From assembly GCA_023412765.1 (NCBI GenBank), contig JAEZBX010000072.1, positions 1-36,482 on the forward strand: 36,482 nucleotides of DNA, read 5' to 3'. Origin of the DNA: Bacteroidota bacterium. GTDB taxonomy: Bacteria > Bacteroidota > Bacteroidia > Cytophagales > Cyclobacteriaceae. Position 1 is the stretch's first letter, and each line of letters starts with the position of its first letter. The notes below the pieces were generated by a model. The model did no database searches and was not told the DNA's origin. It was given only the letters and a program-made list of their open reading frames with translations. The position numbers and the translations under genes were made by a program. Of the stretch, positions 15,925-24,410 are shown one piece after another.

Positions 15925-18903
15925 CTAACTCTTTTTCTTCAGAAGATTCTGAATCTTCTTTTTCGCCTCGTCCTCTAATTTTTTCTGAACATCTTCAGCA
16001 GGCTTCGTCGACGTAGTATCAGATTTTCCCGCGGCCGAATCCTTCTTTGTACCCAATATATCTTTTACGATTTTTTCAGCATCAGTTCCCTGAACAGCTT
16101 TCTCGATCGCCTTCGCACCCTCTTCTTTTGCCGTCGCAACAACCGCTTCCTTCACTTGTTCTTTTTGTTCTTCCATCAAGAGCTTAGGCGTAGGGTTGGT
16201 TACACTTCCACCCAACCCAATGGTTACTGGTATCGTTCCATTCGGATCAGTCTTAGCCCCAGTCTTCGACGCAATGAAGCTGTTGAGTTGAGTTCCCAAT
16301 TTTCCTGCAGGCACATCCATCTTCAATGTATAATCGATCGACTTATCCAATCCTGTGCTCCCTGCAACAGTGGTTTTGTAATTACCAATCTTTACGTCAA
16401 ACGGTTTTACACTCATCCGTCCGTCTTTCAATGAAGCCGACATCAGGACGTCCTTGAACGTCACTTCATCGGTGTTATCAAGTTTTGTTAGTGACGTTAT
16501 ACTGGAAAGAATCTTCGACTCCTTCAACGCCGCCTGAGCTATCTTAATAAGACCTCCCCCATTTACTGTCGCCAGATTGGGTGACATATCCGGTAACAAC
16601 TCACCGCTCAATTTGAAATCGGTGGAGAAGTTACCATTCACAAGACCAGCAATCGGTGCATAGGTCTGTACAATTGTAGAGGTGTTCGCAGCTTGCCGCA
16701 TAGAAACATTCTCGATCTTCAACCCAAAGTCATATTTTGGATGCGCAAGGTTCCTGGTGTCGTATGCTCCATTAACTACGAAAGAACCTCCCAGCATATT
16801 GAAACGAAGCCCGTTAAGATTAGCTACGCCATCACGGATGATGACGTCACCCGCTGCATTCGTCATATTGAAATTCATCACCTTTACAGTTTTCACCGAC
16901 GACTTCAGCACAAAATCAATATTCTTCGGCACAGCAATCACTCCATATGATTGAGCAGTGTCAGTAGGTGCAGCCTCTTCGGTGTCGCTCATGAACTCAT
17001 TCAGGTCGAGCAGATTTGAAGAGAAGTTTACATTTCCTTTTATGACATTGTTGTCTCCAAATACATATCCCAGATAGTTCAGCACAGAACCGTTTACGCT
17101 AAAATCACTTCTCCCGATTTTTCCATCCAGCTTTTGAAGGTCGATCTTTCTGGGATCGAAAACCATTGATGCCTGCGACAAGGTAACTGCGTAAGGCAAA
17201 TCCTTTGATGTATATTTAAAATTAGTAAGTGACGCTGTTCCGCTGGTCGGCAAGCGCTCATAACGTTCGGCCTGCACGTCGGAATACTTTCCTTTAGTTT
17301 GAATGTTGGCTTTAACCTTTCCCGTCAGTGTCATTCCTTCCACGGGGAATACCTTTGTAATTTTTTCAAGATCAACTCCGCCATTAACCTTTAGGTCCCA
17401 GGTGTAGTCATCGAGATTGCGAAGCAAAAGATCGGCAGCAATCTTCTCACCATCCATCACCATCGACAAATCATTTACGTCGATCGTTGTTTCCTCCATC
17501 TTGCCAGATGCGTTCTTGATGTTCGAAGTGAAATGGAGGTCCTGGATGGGAAGAGGAAAATCTTTAGACTTTACATATCCGTTTGCCAGAGACATCGAAG
17601 CATCAATAGCAGGGATAACTTTTTTCAGACTGTCATAGACACCTTTCGCAGCAAGATTAACGGCGTAATTACCTTTCATTTCCAACCCCTCCATCGGAAA
17701 CATTTTATTAAGTTCCGCAAGATTCAACTTCGCCGCTACAGTGGCATCAACATTTGTTGGATACATCTTCGTGATCAACGCACGAGCATCAACAGGGTTA
17801 GCACCAAAATCCAAGTGCAGTTTCTTAAGATCGATGACGGTATTATCAATAACTCCATCCTTGTTATCCACCAGCAGATCGACATTTATGTTGCTAACAG
17901 CTGTGGGCAAATCAGGATATTTAAACATCGCGTCCTTAACCAGGAGATTGAGGTTGAAGGCAGGCATTTGTTTTTCACTATACTTCCCCTTAACGGCCCC
18001 GCTAAATGCCAGGTCACCTTTAGTATCAATCTTCCCAAAATCCTGGGTATACATTCCAGGTACAATGGAAAGCAAGCTCTTAAATGAATTTTCGGGACTC
18101 TTGAATGTGAGGTCCATATCAAAGTCGTTCTCATTCATTTTTACCCACCCGTCGAAACTCATTCCGAAGTCATTTATCTTTAATGAATTCTCCTTGAACG
18201 TATACTTTGAATATTCTTCACTTATGGTGAGTGTAGCGTCAATCTCCGCGCGCTTGTTGGTTAAATATTCTGATCCATCAAATGAAGTAGTAACCGTATC
18301 GGCAACGGTATGGGTATATAAATCGAAAACATCCTGGGTAAAATCTCCGCGCCCTGTATGATTCATTCCCTTTACCACTAAAAGGTATGGCAGAGTTCTG
18401 TCGTCGTAAGAAACATCGCCATCAACAATCTCCCAGTGGTCGATGCCAAATGAAAAGTCGCCTGACTCAGATTCAACCGCGGTTGTGTCTTCTGAAGGTA
18501 TTGCAATATCATAGTTGGCTTTTCCGTCCTCGTTAACCTTGATATTGATAACCGGTCTGATAAGCGATATTCCCTTTACTCTCAGCTGATCACCAAACAA
18601 AATGTCCATTATGTTTACCTCGACTTCAAATTCTTCAGTCGCAAACAATACCTGGCCATCAAATGGGGCTCTGTTTATTACACCAAGATCTTTCAGCTGT
18701 GCCGTTACATTGGGGAAATGTCTGAAAAACGACAGGCTGAAATCGTCAAAAACCACATCAGCATTCACCGATTTCGCCAATTCCTTTTCAACCGCAACTT
18801 TGATATCATCCTTGAATATGATGGGAAGAATGATAGCAGCGATCAGTATTAAGGCGAATAGGCCGCCTATAATAATTAATGTCCATTTGAGTGGTTTTTT
18901 CAT
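15925..18903 (-). CDS. AsmA family protein
   Basis: Large inner-membrane-anchored periplasmic protein of the AsmA group, whose members are thought to help move lipids to, or assemble, the outer membrane. One N-terminal helix (residues about 7-29, WTLIIIGGLFALILIAAIILP) is followed by a long repeating beta-rich region of the bridge-like type. The C-terminal AsmA_2-like part (GGGLIKIAQAALKESKILSSI) ends in a highly charged Lys/Glu/Ala tail from about residue 900 (KEEGAKAIEKAVQG, then KKKIQNLLKKKS). At 992 residues it fits the larger Bacteroidota homologues. It is a single gene, with an exact -7 box 27 bases before the start. The lipid role is by family only. Confidence 0.88.
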   Translation of the reverse strand: MKKPLKWTLIIIGGLFALILIAAIILPIIFKDDIKVAVEKELAKSVNADVVFDDFSLSFFRHFPNVTAQLKDLGVINRAPFDGQVLFATEEFEVEVNIMDILFGDQLRVKGISLIRPVINIKVNEDGKANYDIAIPSEDTTAVESESGDFSFGIDHWEIVDGDVSYDDRTLPYLLVVKGMNHTGRGDFTQDVFDLYTHTVADTVTTSFDGSEYLTNKRAEIDATLTISEEYSKYTFKENSLKINDFGMSFDGWVKMNENDFDMDLTFKSPENSFKSLLSIVPGMYTQDFGKIDTKGDLAFSGAVKGKYSEKQMPAFNLNLLVKDAMFKYPDLPTAVSNINVDLLVDNKDGVIDNTVIDLKKLHLDFGANPVDARALITKMYPTNVDATVAAKLNLAELNKMFPMEGLEMKGNYAVNLAAKGVYDSLKKVIPAIDASMSLANGYVKSKDFPLPIQDLHFTSNIKNASGKMEETTIDVNDLSMVMDGEKIAADLLLRNLDDYTWDLKVNGGVDLEKITKVFPVEGMTLTGKVKANIQTKGKYSDVQAERYERLPTSGTASLTNFKYTSKDLPYAVTLSQASMVFDPRKIDLQKLDGKIGRSDFSVNGSVLNYLGYVFGDNNVIKGNVNFSSNLLDLNEFMSDTEEAAPTDTAQSYGVIAVPKNIDFVLKSSVKTVKVMNFNMTNAAGDVIIRDGVANLNGLRFNMLGGSFVVNGAYDTRNLAHPKYDFGLKIENVSMRQAANTSTIVQTYAPIAGLVNGNFSTDFKLSGELLPDMSPNLATVNGGGLIKIAQAALKESKILSSITSLTKLDNTDEVTFKDVLMSASLKDGRMSVKPFDVKIGNYKTTVAGSTGLDKSIDYTLKMDVPAGKLGTQLNSFIASKTGAKTDPNGTIPVTIGLGGSVTNPTPKLLMEEQKEQVKEAVVATAKEEGAKAIEKAVQGTDAEKIVKDILGTKKDSAAGKSDTTSTKPAEDVQKKLEDEAKKKIQNLLKKKS

Positions 18904-18930
18904 ACGTCTTTCTTATAACGTTTAGACCTC

Positions 18931-18938
18931 CAAAGTTA
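18931..18938 (-). promoter_or_regulatory. Possible -7 box for the AsmA gene
   Basis: On the minus strand this reads TAACTTTG, an exact TAnnTTTG match, 27 bases before the ATG. No matching upstream element is clear. Confidence 0.4.
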
Positions 18939-19023
18939 CTAAAGAGAACAAAAAATCGATGAAATCGTTGGTCAGGCTAAATGCAAAAGCGGCGATTCAA
19001 AGATTTTTACGCCATTCCAGTCA

Positions 19024-20460
19024 TCAACGGCTTAAAAACCGGAATATCCAATTGATAATTTTTTCCGACCGCCTTGTGTATGGCGGATATAGCATCTTAA
19101 CAGACGTCAATCCATTTCGTTGTTTGAGAATTGATTTCTGGTTAGAAAACTCTAAAAACCCATTATATCCGTGGGCTTTACCTGCCCCACTCTGATTAAC
19201 ACCACCGAAGGGCAAATTGTGCTGGAAAAAATGTATTCCGCAGTCGTTAATACACGCACCCCCTGAGCTTGTTTCAGCCAACACCTGTGTTTGTACTTTA
19301 GTGCTTTGCGAGAATACGTAAAGCGCCAGCGGTTTAGGAAATTTATTAACCGTATCAATAGCATCTGACAGGTTACGAAAAGTAATAATGGGCAATATCG
19401 GTCCAAAGATTTCTTCCTCCATGATCGTCGATGTGGATGCAACATTTGATAATACTGTGGGATAAAAAAAGCGGGTAGCCGCATCGTGAGCGCCACCCAT
19501 TCGTACCTTGGCTCCGTCAGAAATCGCCTCTCTTAAAATTTTATCGAGTCGCTGGAAGTGAGCATCGTTGACAATCCTGCAATAGTTGGACGATCGGTCA
19601 AATGATTTGTTCTCATCCATGAATAAATCTCCGATACTTTTTGTCAATTCAGCAATGTATTGTTCAGCTACGGTCTCATCTACCAGTATATAATCGGGCG
19701 CAATACAGGTTTGACCATTGTTAACAAATTTTGAAACCGCGGTCCTTTCGGCAGCCTCCCCGATGCGCGCATCGGCAGCGATTATAGCCGGCGACTTACC
19801 GCCCAATTCAAGTGTGACCGAAGTTAGATTCTCGGACGCCGCCCTCATCACTACCTTTCCAACGGCCTGACTACCCGTGAAAAAGATATGATCAAACGGT
19901 AATCGAAGCAGTTGTTGGGACATTTCCGAACCACCCTCATAACAACATGCGACCGAGGGCTCGAAGACTTCACGGACCATCTTCGAAACGATCGCAGATA
20001 CAGACGGCGTTTGTTCCGATGGTTTGATAAACACCGTGTTACCTGCTGCCAAGGCTGATACCAATGGGCCGGCACAAAGCAAAAATGGATAGTTCCAGGG
20101 CGCTATGATAAGACAAATACCTTTAGGTTCGCATTGAATGTGCGACCGTGTACCAAACATGGTCAACGGTGTGCCTACTTTTTTTGGCGACATCCAGTTG
20201 TCAAGATTTACGAGCGCATGTCGAATCTCCGAAAGCACCCCAAATAATTCAATGGCATCGACTTCAGCTGGCGGTTTCTGAAAGTCGGCATACAGCGCCT
20301 CCTGAATTGCCGTCCTGTTAGACAGTATCCAATCCCGAAGTTTCCTTAGCCGGGCCTTGCGCATTTCAGACGAATCAGATCTAAACGCCTGAGATTTCTT
20401 TTTAAGGCTAAGAAACCTTTCCTGTAAGGCAGGATCGGAAAGTATCGAAGGATCTGGCAT
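19024..20460 (-). CDS. Aldehyde dehydrogenase, class 3-like
   Basis: NAD(P)-dependent oxidation of an aldehyde to its acid. All family motifs are present: PWNYPFLL in the cofactor domain, the FTGS loop, general base E218 in TLELGGKSP and nucleophile C252 in NGQTCIAPDY, followed by EEIFGPILPI and LPFGGVNQSGAGKAHG. The 478-residue length and the hydrophobic/basic C-terminus WIFRFLSR recall class 3 fatty-aldehyde dehydrogenases and YwdH, some of which sit on membranes. The substrate is not readable; a long-chain or aromatic aldehyde is a guess. It diverges from the transglutaminase-like gene across 120 bp. Confidence 0.92.
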   Translation of the reverse strand: MPDPSILSDPALQERFLSLKKKSQAFRSDSSEMRKARLRKLRDWILSNRTAIQEALYADFQKPPAEVDAIELFGVLSEIRHALVNLDNWMSPKKVGTPLTMFGTRSHIQCEPKGICLIIAPWNYPFLLCAGPLVSALAAGNTVFIKPSEQTPSVSAIVSKMVREVFEPSVACCYEGGSEMSQQLLRLPFDHIFFTGSQAVGKVVMRAASENLTSVTLELGGKSPAIIAADARIGEAAERTAVSKFVNNGQTCIAPDYILVDETVAEQYIAELTKSIGDLFMDENKSFDRSSNYCRIVNDAHFQRLDKILREAISDGAKVRMGGAHDAATRFFYPTVLSNVASTSTIMEEEIFGPILPIITFRNLSDAIDTVNKFPKPLALYVFSQSTKVQTQVLAETSSGGACINDCGIHFFQHNLPFGGVNQSGAGKAHGYNGFLEFSNQKSILKQRNGLTSVKMLYPPYTRRSEKIINWIFRFLSR

Positions 20461-20522
20461 CTCTTTCGAAGGTACGATATTCAGTTACTTTGGGGCAAAT
20501 CTTACCCCGTTGTCCTTTAACC

Positions 20523-20553
20523 TTGTTCAATGTTATGTGTTTTACTAACTTTA
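20523..20553 (+). promoter_or_regulatory. Predicted promoter of the transglutaminase-like gene
   Basis: TTG at 20523-20525 and TAACTTTA at 20546-20553 (one mismatch to TAnnTTTG) are 20 bases apart, the expected Bacteroidota spacing. The start codon is 27 bases further on. The -7 box lies inside the inverted repeat of 20542-20557. Confidence 0.5.
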
Positions 20554-20557
20554 GTAA
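20542..20557. promoter_or_regulatory. Inverted repeat overlapping the -7 box, candidate operator
   Basis: TTACTAA, two bases, TTAGTAA is a perfect 7-base dyad; two further outer base pairs match beyond a single mismatch (20539-20540 with 20559-20560). It covers the predicted -7 element, the position expected of a repressor site. Confidence 0.45.
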
Positions 20558-20580
20558 CACTAAGATAACATTGGCTTAAC

Positions 20581-21417
20581 ATGAAATTTACTTGGTATGT
20601 GGTGGCGCTCTATCTCTTTGCCAATTGGGGAGTGGAGAGCTATGCCCAGCCAATGGATAAAGAAACCCTTAATCGTTACATTAATGATTTTAGTCAGGTC
20701 GGTTCAGATGATGTCTCTGAATTCGATATTTCAAGCTTCGCCGAGAAGCTAAGGCAAAAAGAATCACCTCGGAATATCACCAGATTTTGTCGGCTTCTTT
20801 TTAATCGAACGCACCAGGAGTTTTTCCGTCGTTATAGCCAGTTCGCGTCATTCAGCGAGACACTCAACAGAGGAAAATACAATTGCCTTACCGGTACAGC
20901 CCTTTATGCTCTTTTGCTAAATCATTTCGAAATCGAGTATACGATCATCGAAACAAATTATCATATATTCCTATTGGCAGAAACCAATGACGGACAAGTG
21001 CTTTTCGAAGCAACAGATCCTATCGATGGCTTTGTTACCGATGCCAAGGAAATTGCAAGGCGAATTGATCATTACAAAAAAAATATCCCGCAGGGCGCGC
21101 CCCTCGATGGCAAAAGGTATTATATGTTCACATCAGAGCTGTATCAACCTGTCGGGCTATCTGAATTAAGAGGCCTGCTGCACTATAATGTTTCAACGAA
21201 TGCCTACAACAATCAAGATTTCGAGTCGGCAATCGAGCATTTAGAACGTGCCCTTGATCTTTATAGCTCACCACGTATCGCGGAATTTTCCACAGTATTG
21301 CTGGGCGCCATTCTTCAAAGTCGAAAGGATGCTGCAACAAAAGACCATTACATCGGCCAATTGAAAAGCATACGCAAAAAACTTCCGGTGATGGCTAGCC
21401 GGACTTATCAGAACTAG
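20581..21417 (+). CDS. Secreted transglutaminase-like protein with C-terminal TPR-like helices
   Basis: Exported protein of 278 residues with a Sec signal (MKFTWYVVALYLFANWGVES, cleavage probably near YAQ). The core has the order and spacing of a papain/transglutaminase-fold triad: C102 in KYNCLTGTALYALLL, H128 in TNYHIFLL and D146 in FEATDP. After it, residues about 195-260 look like a TPR hairpin (NNQDFESAIEHLERALDLY). Likely activity is peptide or amide hydrolysis or protein crosslinking in the periplasm, but this is inferred from the fold. No operon partner follows; its stop interlocks with that of the convergent OmpA gene. Confidence 0.65.
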   Translation: MKFTWYVVALYLFANWGVESYAQPMDKETLNRYINDFSQVGSDDVSEFDISSFAEKLRQKESPRNITRFCRLLFNRTHQEFFRRYSQFASFSETLNRGKYNCLTGTALYALLLNHFEIEYTIIETNYHIFLLAETNDGQVLFEATDPIDGFVTDAKEIARRIDHYKKNIPQGAPLDGKRYYMFTSELYQPVGLSELRGLLHYNVSTNAYNNQDFESAIEHLERALDLYSSPRIAEFSTVLLGAILQSRKDAATKDHYIGQLKSIRKKLPVMASRTYQN

Positions 21418-22115
21418 TTTTCCAGGATCCGAAGTTCAACTCTCCGATTGAGTCTATGACCCTCTGGAGTGTTGTCGCGGGAGATGGGCATAGTACCCCC
21501 GAATGCTTTCGTTCTTATTCTTGCTTTCGGAATACCTTGTGAAGTGATGTACTGCTTAACCGACTCCACCCTGTCTTTTGACAACTTCATATTTTCTTTT
21601 GCATTGCCTTGATAATCGGTATGCCCTTCTAGCTGTATGACCATCGATTGATTTTCCTTCATCATGTCCACAACAAGACTTAACTCCGAATAAGACTCCT
21701 CGGAAATTTTTGATCTCCCGACCGGAAAGATCACATTATCCAGTCTGATCACGTGACCGACAGTATGCTTCTTAATTTCACCAACGGCAAGTTCAATATC
21801 CTTTACAACCTTTCGATCCGAATTCGCTTCTGCTGGATCAAGCATGTATTTAGCAGGAAAATATCCAGGTGCTTCGACTGTTATAGAATACCTTTCATTA
21901 TCAAACATAGGAAAGGAGTAGCTATTAGTATTCAGCGTACCAATCTTGCTGCCATACGGCAAACTTTGATAGGTAACCTTTGCTGTGATTGCTTCTTTTG
22001 TTTCGGCGTTAATAATTTTCCCTACAGCATAAATCAGGCTATCCTCCGCTTGACAATACGCTGACGTCGCAATGAGAAGAAGCAGGCTCAGAAGTTTAAA
22101 AAATTTTCTGCTCAT
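21414..22115 (-). CDS. OmpA-family protein with carboxypeptidase-regulatory-like domain
   Basis: Secreted 233-residue protein. Signal peptide MSRKFFKLLSLLLLIATSAYCQ, then a beta-sandwich of carboxypeptidase-regulatory type (VGKIINAETKEAITAKVTYQ), then an OmpA C-terminal peptidoglycan-binding domain from about residue 120, with QLEGHTDYQGNAKENMKLSKDR and the closing EGHRLNRRVELRI. It should sit in the periplasm or outer membrane and hold peptidoglycan. It follows the PD40-OmpA gene by 20 bp and looks like a shortened paralogue of that gene's C-terminal half, so both are probably on one transcript. Its stop overlaps the convergent gene by 4 bases. Confidence 0.85.
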   Translation of the reverse strand: MSRKFFKLLSLLLLIATSAYCQAEDSLIYAVGKIINAETKEAITAKVTYQSLPYGSKIGTLNTNSYSFPMFDNERYSITVEAPGYFPAKYMLDPAEANSDRKVVKDIELAVGEIKKHTVGHVIRLDNVIFPVGRSKISEESYSELSLVVDMMKENQSMVIQLEGHTDYQGNAKENMKLSKDRVESVKQYITSQGIPKARIRTKAFGGTMPISRDNTPEGHRLNRRVELRILEN

Positions 22116-22135
22116 GGGATGGTTGTAGTTATGCT

Positions 22136-24166
22136 TTATACTTTGAGAATTTTGAACTCAACCCTTCTATTCTTTTGCCGGCCTTCTTCTGTATCATTGG
22201 TATCGACCGGTTGTGATTCTCCAAAAAACTTAACCTTTAGCCGTTTCTTTGCAATTCCTCTTCGAACAAAGTACGCGACGACTGTCTTGGCCCTCCGCTC
22301 TGACAGGGCCATGTTGTACGCATCGGATCCCATATTGTCGGTGTGACCTGAAATTTCTATTTGCATTGTCGACTCCTTCTCCAGTAATTCTACCATTCGA
22401 TCCAATTCTGGTCCTGACTCCGCCTTCAAAAGAGATTTATCAAAATCGAAAAATACATTGTTGAGAGTTATAGTTGCGTTTGGCGCAATCGTTGCGACTT
22501 CGATGGGCGCAAGATTGAAATCCTTTGAATCTACTTTATTGTCGGGGTTCACTTCGCGCAAGTCGAGATTCTGGCTTTCAGAAAGTTTTCCATCTGCTTC
22601 TGACCTAAGACCATACATATGACCGGCCGGTAGTTTGACTTCATATTCTCCCGTTTCAGGATTTGTCTGTGCTACTCCTGCACCACTTCCATCCGGCAGG
22701 CGTTCATAAATAATTTTGGCATCAACCGGTTTGCCAGTTACTTTATCAACAACTTTTCCCTTTACCGTTACAAAGGTTTCCGGCACCTTCACAATAGGAA
22801 GTTTCACACGGAAGATATCGGTGTTGGTTTCGCTTACGCCGCGCGAGTAGTAGCCGAATTCGCTTGACGCCGGGATGTTGAAAAACAAATCCTCAAGTGG
22901 AGAATTGATCTCGGGGCCGAGGTTTTCAGGTTCAGACCATTTTGTCCATGTGTTGTCTAACCTTCTGGTTACATAAATATCGTTACCACCATATCCACTG
23001 AATCCGTTAGATGAAAAATATAATACCGTGTCTCCAGGCGCGAGGAATGGTGCCGATTCTTCTCCGGCAGTATTTACCACATCGCTCAGATTCAAAGGCT
23101 CCGTCCAGGTGCTGTCGGGCTTCATGAAAGTCACGTAGAGATCACGATCCCCATGGGTGTCGTCGCGTTCAACCGACATGAGCAATGTTTTACGGTCGTT
23201 GGCCAAAAAGTAATTAGCCTTTTCGGCGTAGTTATAATCGTTAGCAATTTTGAGCGCTACCGGCCTGCTCCAGGTGCCGCCAACGTTCGAGCTAATGGAA
23301 ACACCGGCCAACATTTTCCCGTTGTCGAGGTATTGATTTCCAAGCAACATAATGGCTGACTTTCCATCGGGTGTAACAGCCTGAATGGTATTTACGAAAT
23401 TAGGGCCCGCATTATTTAGCACGTCCATATTTCGCGCAAGTTGCCACCGGCCAGAAGAATCGAGTTCCGAATACCATATGTCTTCCTTATCATTAATTCC
23501 CCCAACGTTGCCCGGATGATTTTGACGACTAAAGTAAAGCGTCTTGCCATCGGGTGATAAGAGCGGATTCAGTTCTTTGTATTCGCTGTTTACATTGTTA
23601 TCGAGTGCCTCGATCAGTATTCCCGCCGCAAGCATCTGCATCGTTGGAATATCAGCAATGATAGGATAGCCGGAATCCGAAATAGCGATGGCATCGATGC
23701 TGTAATAATCGGAGACGGCAGCGCCATCAAATTCTATTTTGATTGCAGTAACCTTATACGGTGTCTGCTCCGTAAAGATATTTAGCATGCGACCCTTCAA
23801 CGGTACAGCCATGGGACTGAGAGTCTGGATCAGATGTTCTCTTCCTGATTCATCATAGGCGAATACCCGATGGATCGTACTAGGATTATGAGACTCAGCT
23901 ATCGCGATTTGTTTGATGCTGATAGGATTGTCGTAGCCAACCTTAAGGAATTCACCGTGACCAGGGCGGTCGGGTGTCCATGCATTCGGACTCTGCCCAC
24001 CAGCTGGCAACACATTAGGTTTACCGAGAACTTGTTTGGCAGAATATTGGATGGGGGTTAGCTCACTTGAAAATTCGATAACTCTGGATGCCCACTGCAC
24101 AACCTGCGCGACTGACGAAAACGAGATGGCCGTTACTAAAACCGCGGAGAATAAAAATCTCTTCAT
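22136..24166 (-). CDS. PD40/OmpA envelope protein with discoidin-like N-terminal domain
   Basis: Secreted 676-residue protein: signal peptide MKRFLFSAVLVTAISFSSVAQ; an N-terminal domain (about 25-160) resembling the discoidin/F5-8 C fold, with YSAKQVLGKPNVLPAGGQSP and ISIKQIAIAESHNPSTI; PD40/WD40-like repeats (about 195-445) with NPLLSPDGKTLYFSR and APFLAPGDTVLYFSSNG; a carboxypeptidase-regulatory domain (about 450-545); and an OmpA domain (about 560-676) with EISGHTDNMGSDAYNMALSERR. The last three parts match the T9SS/gliding-associated PorE-like architecture, but the usual TPR front is replaced by the discoidin-like domain. It is probably co-transcribed with the smaller OmpA gene. A type IX secretion role is not shown. 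Confidence 0.8.
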   Translation of the reverse strand: MKRFLFSAVLVTAISFSSVAQVVQWASRVIEFSSELTPIQYSAKQVLGKPNVLPAGGQSPNAWTPDRPGHGEFLKVGYDNPISIKQIAIAESHNPSTIHRVFAYDESGREHLIQTLSPMAVPLKGRMLNIFTEQTPYKVTAIKIEFDGAAVSDYYSIDAIAISDSGYPIIADIPTMQMLAAGILIEALDNNVNSEYKELNPLLSPDGKTLYFSRQNHPGNVGGINDKEDIWYSELDSSGRWQLARNMDVLNNAGPNFVNTIQAVTPDGKSAIMLLGNQYLDNGKMLAGVSISSNVGGTWSRPVALKIANDYNYAEKANYFLANDRKTLLMSVERDDTHGDRDLYVTFMKPDSTWTEPLNLSDVVNTAGEESAPFLAPGDTVLYFSSNGFSGYGGNDIYVTRRLDNTWTKWSEPENLGPEINSPLEDLFFNIPASSEFGYYSRGVSETNTDIFRVKLPIVKVPETFVTVKGKVVDKVTGKPVDAKIIYERLPDGSGAGVAQTNPETGEYEVKLPAGHMYGLRSEADGKLSESQNLDLREVNPDNKVDSKDFNLAPIEVATIAPNATITLNNVFFDFDKSLLKAESGPELDRMVELLEKESTMQIEISGHTDNMGSDAYNMALSERRAKTVVAYFVRRGIAKKRLKVKFFGESQPVDTNDTEEGRQKNRRVEFKILKV

Positions 24167-24410
24167 TAGAGCTATGTTAGTTTCATGGTTTAAACTTAGC
24201 TAAAAAATTCAGAATTAGTCCACTGGAATATCCTGAATGCATAAATCACCGACGAACTAAGTAATAGAAAGTCAAGGTGATGATAGCACAACCGTCACTG
24301 TCCTCCTACCTTGTCCACAGTTCAAATTGGTACATGCAAACTTCGTTAAAGCTCGATGATATTACACATCAGACTTTCCCTGAAATTTAATTTTGTTGTA
24401 CAAACCTTAC

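Noticed and set aside
17533..18361. Plus-strand open frames of 184 and 206 codons inside the AsmA gene
   Set aside because: They lie opposite a long gene with clear AsmA features, overlap each other in different frames and show no domain or signal; they are shadows of the minus-strand coding pattern.
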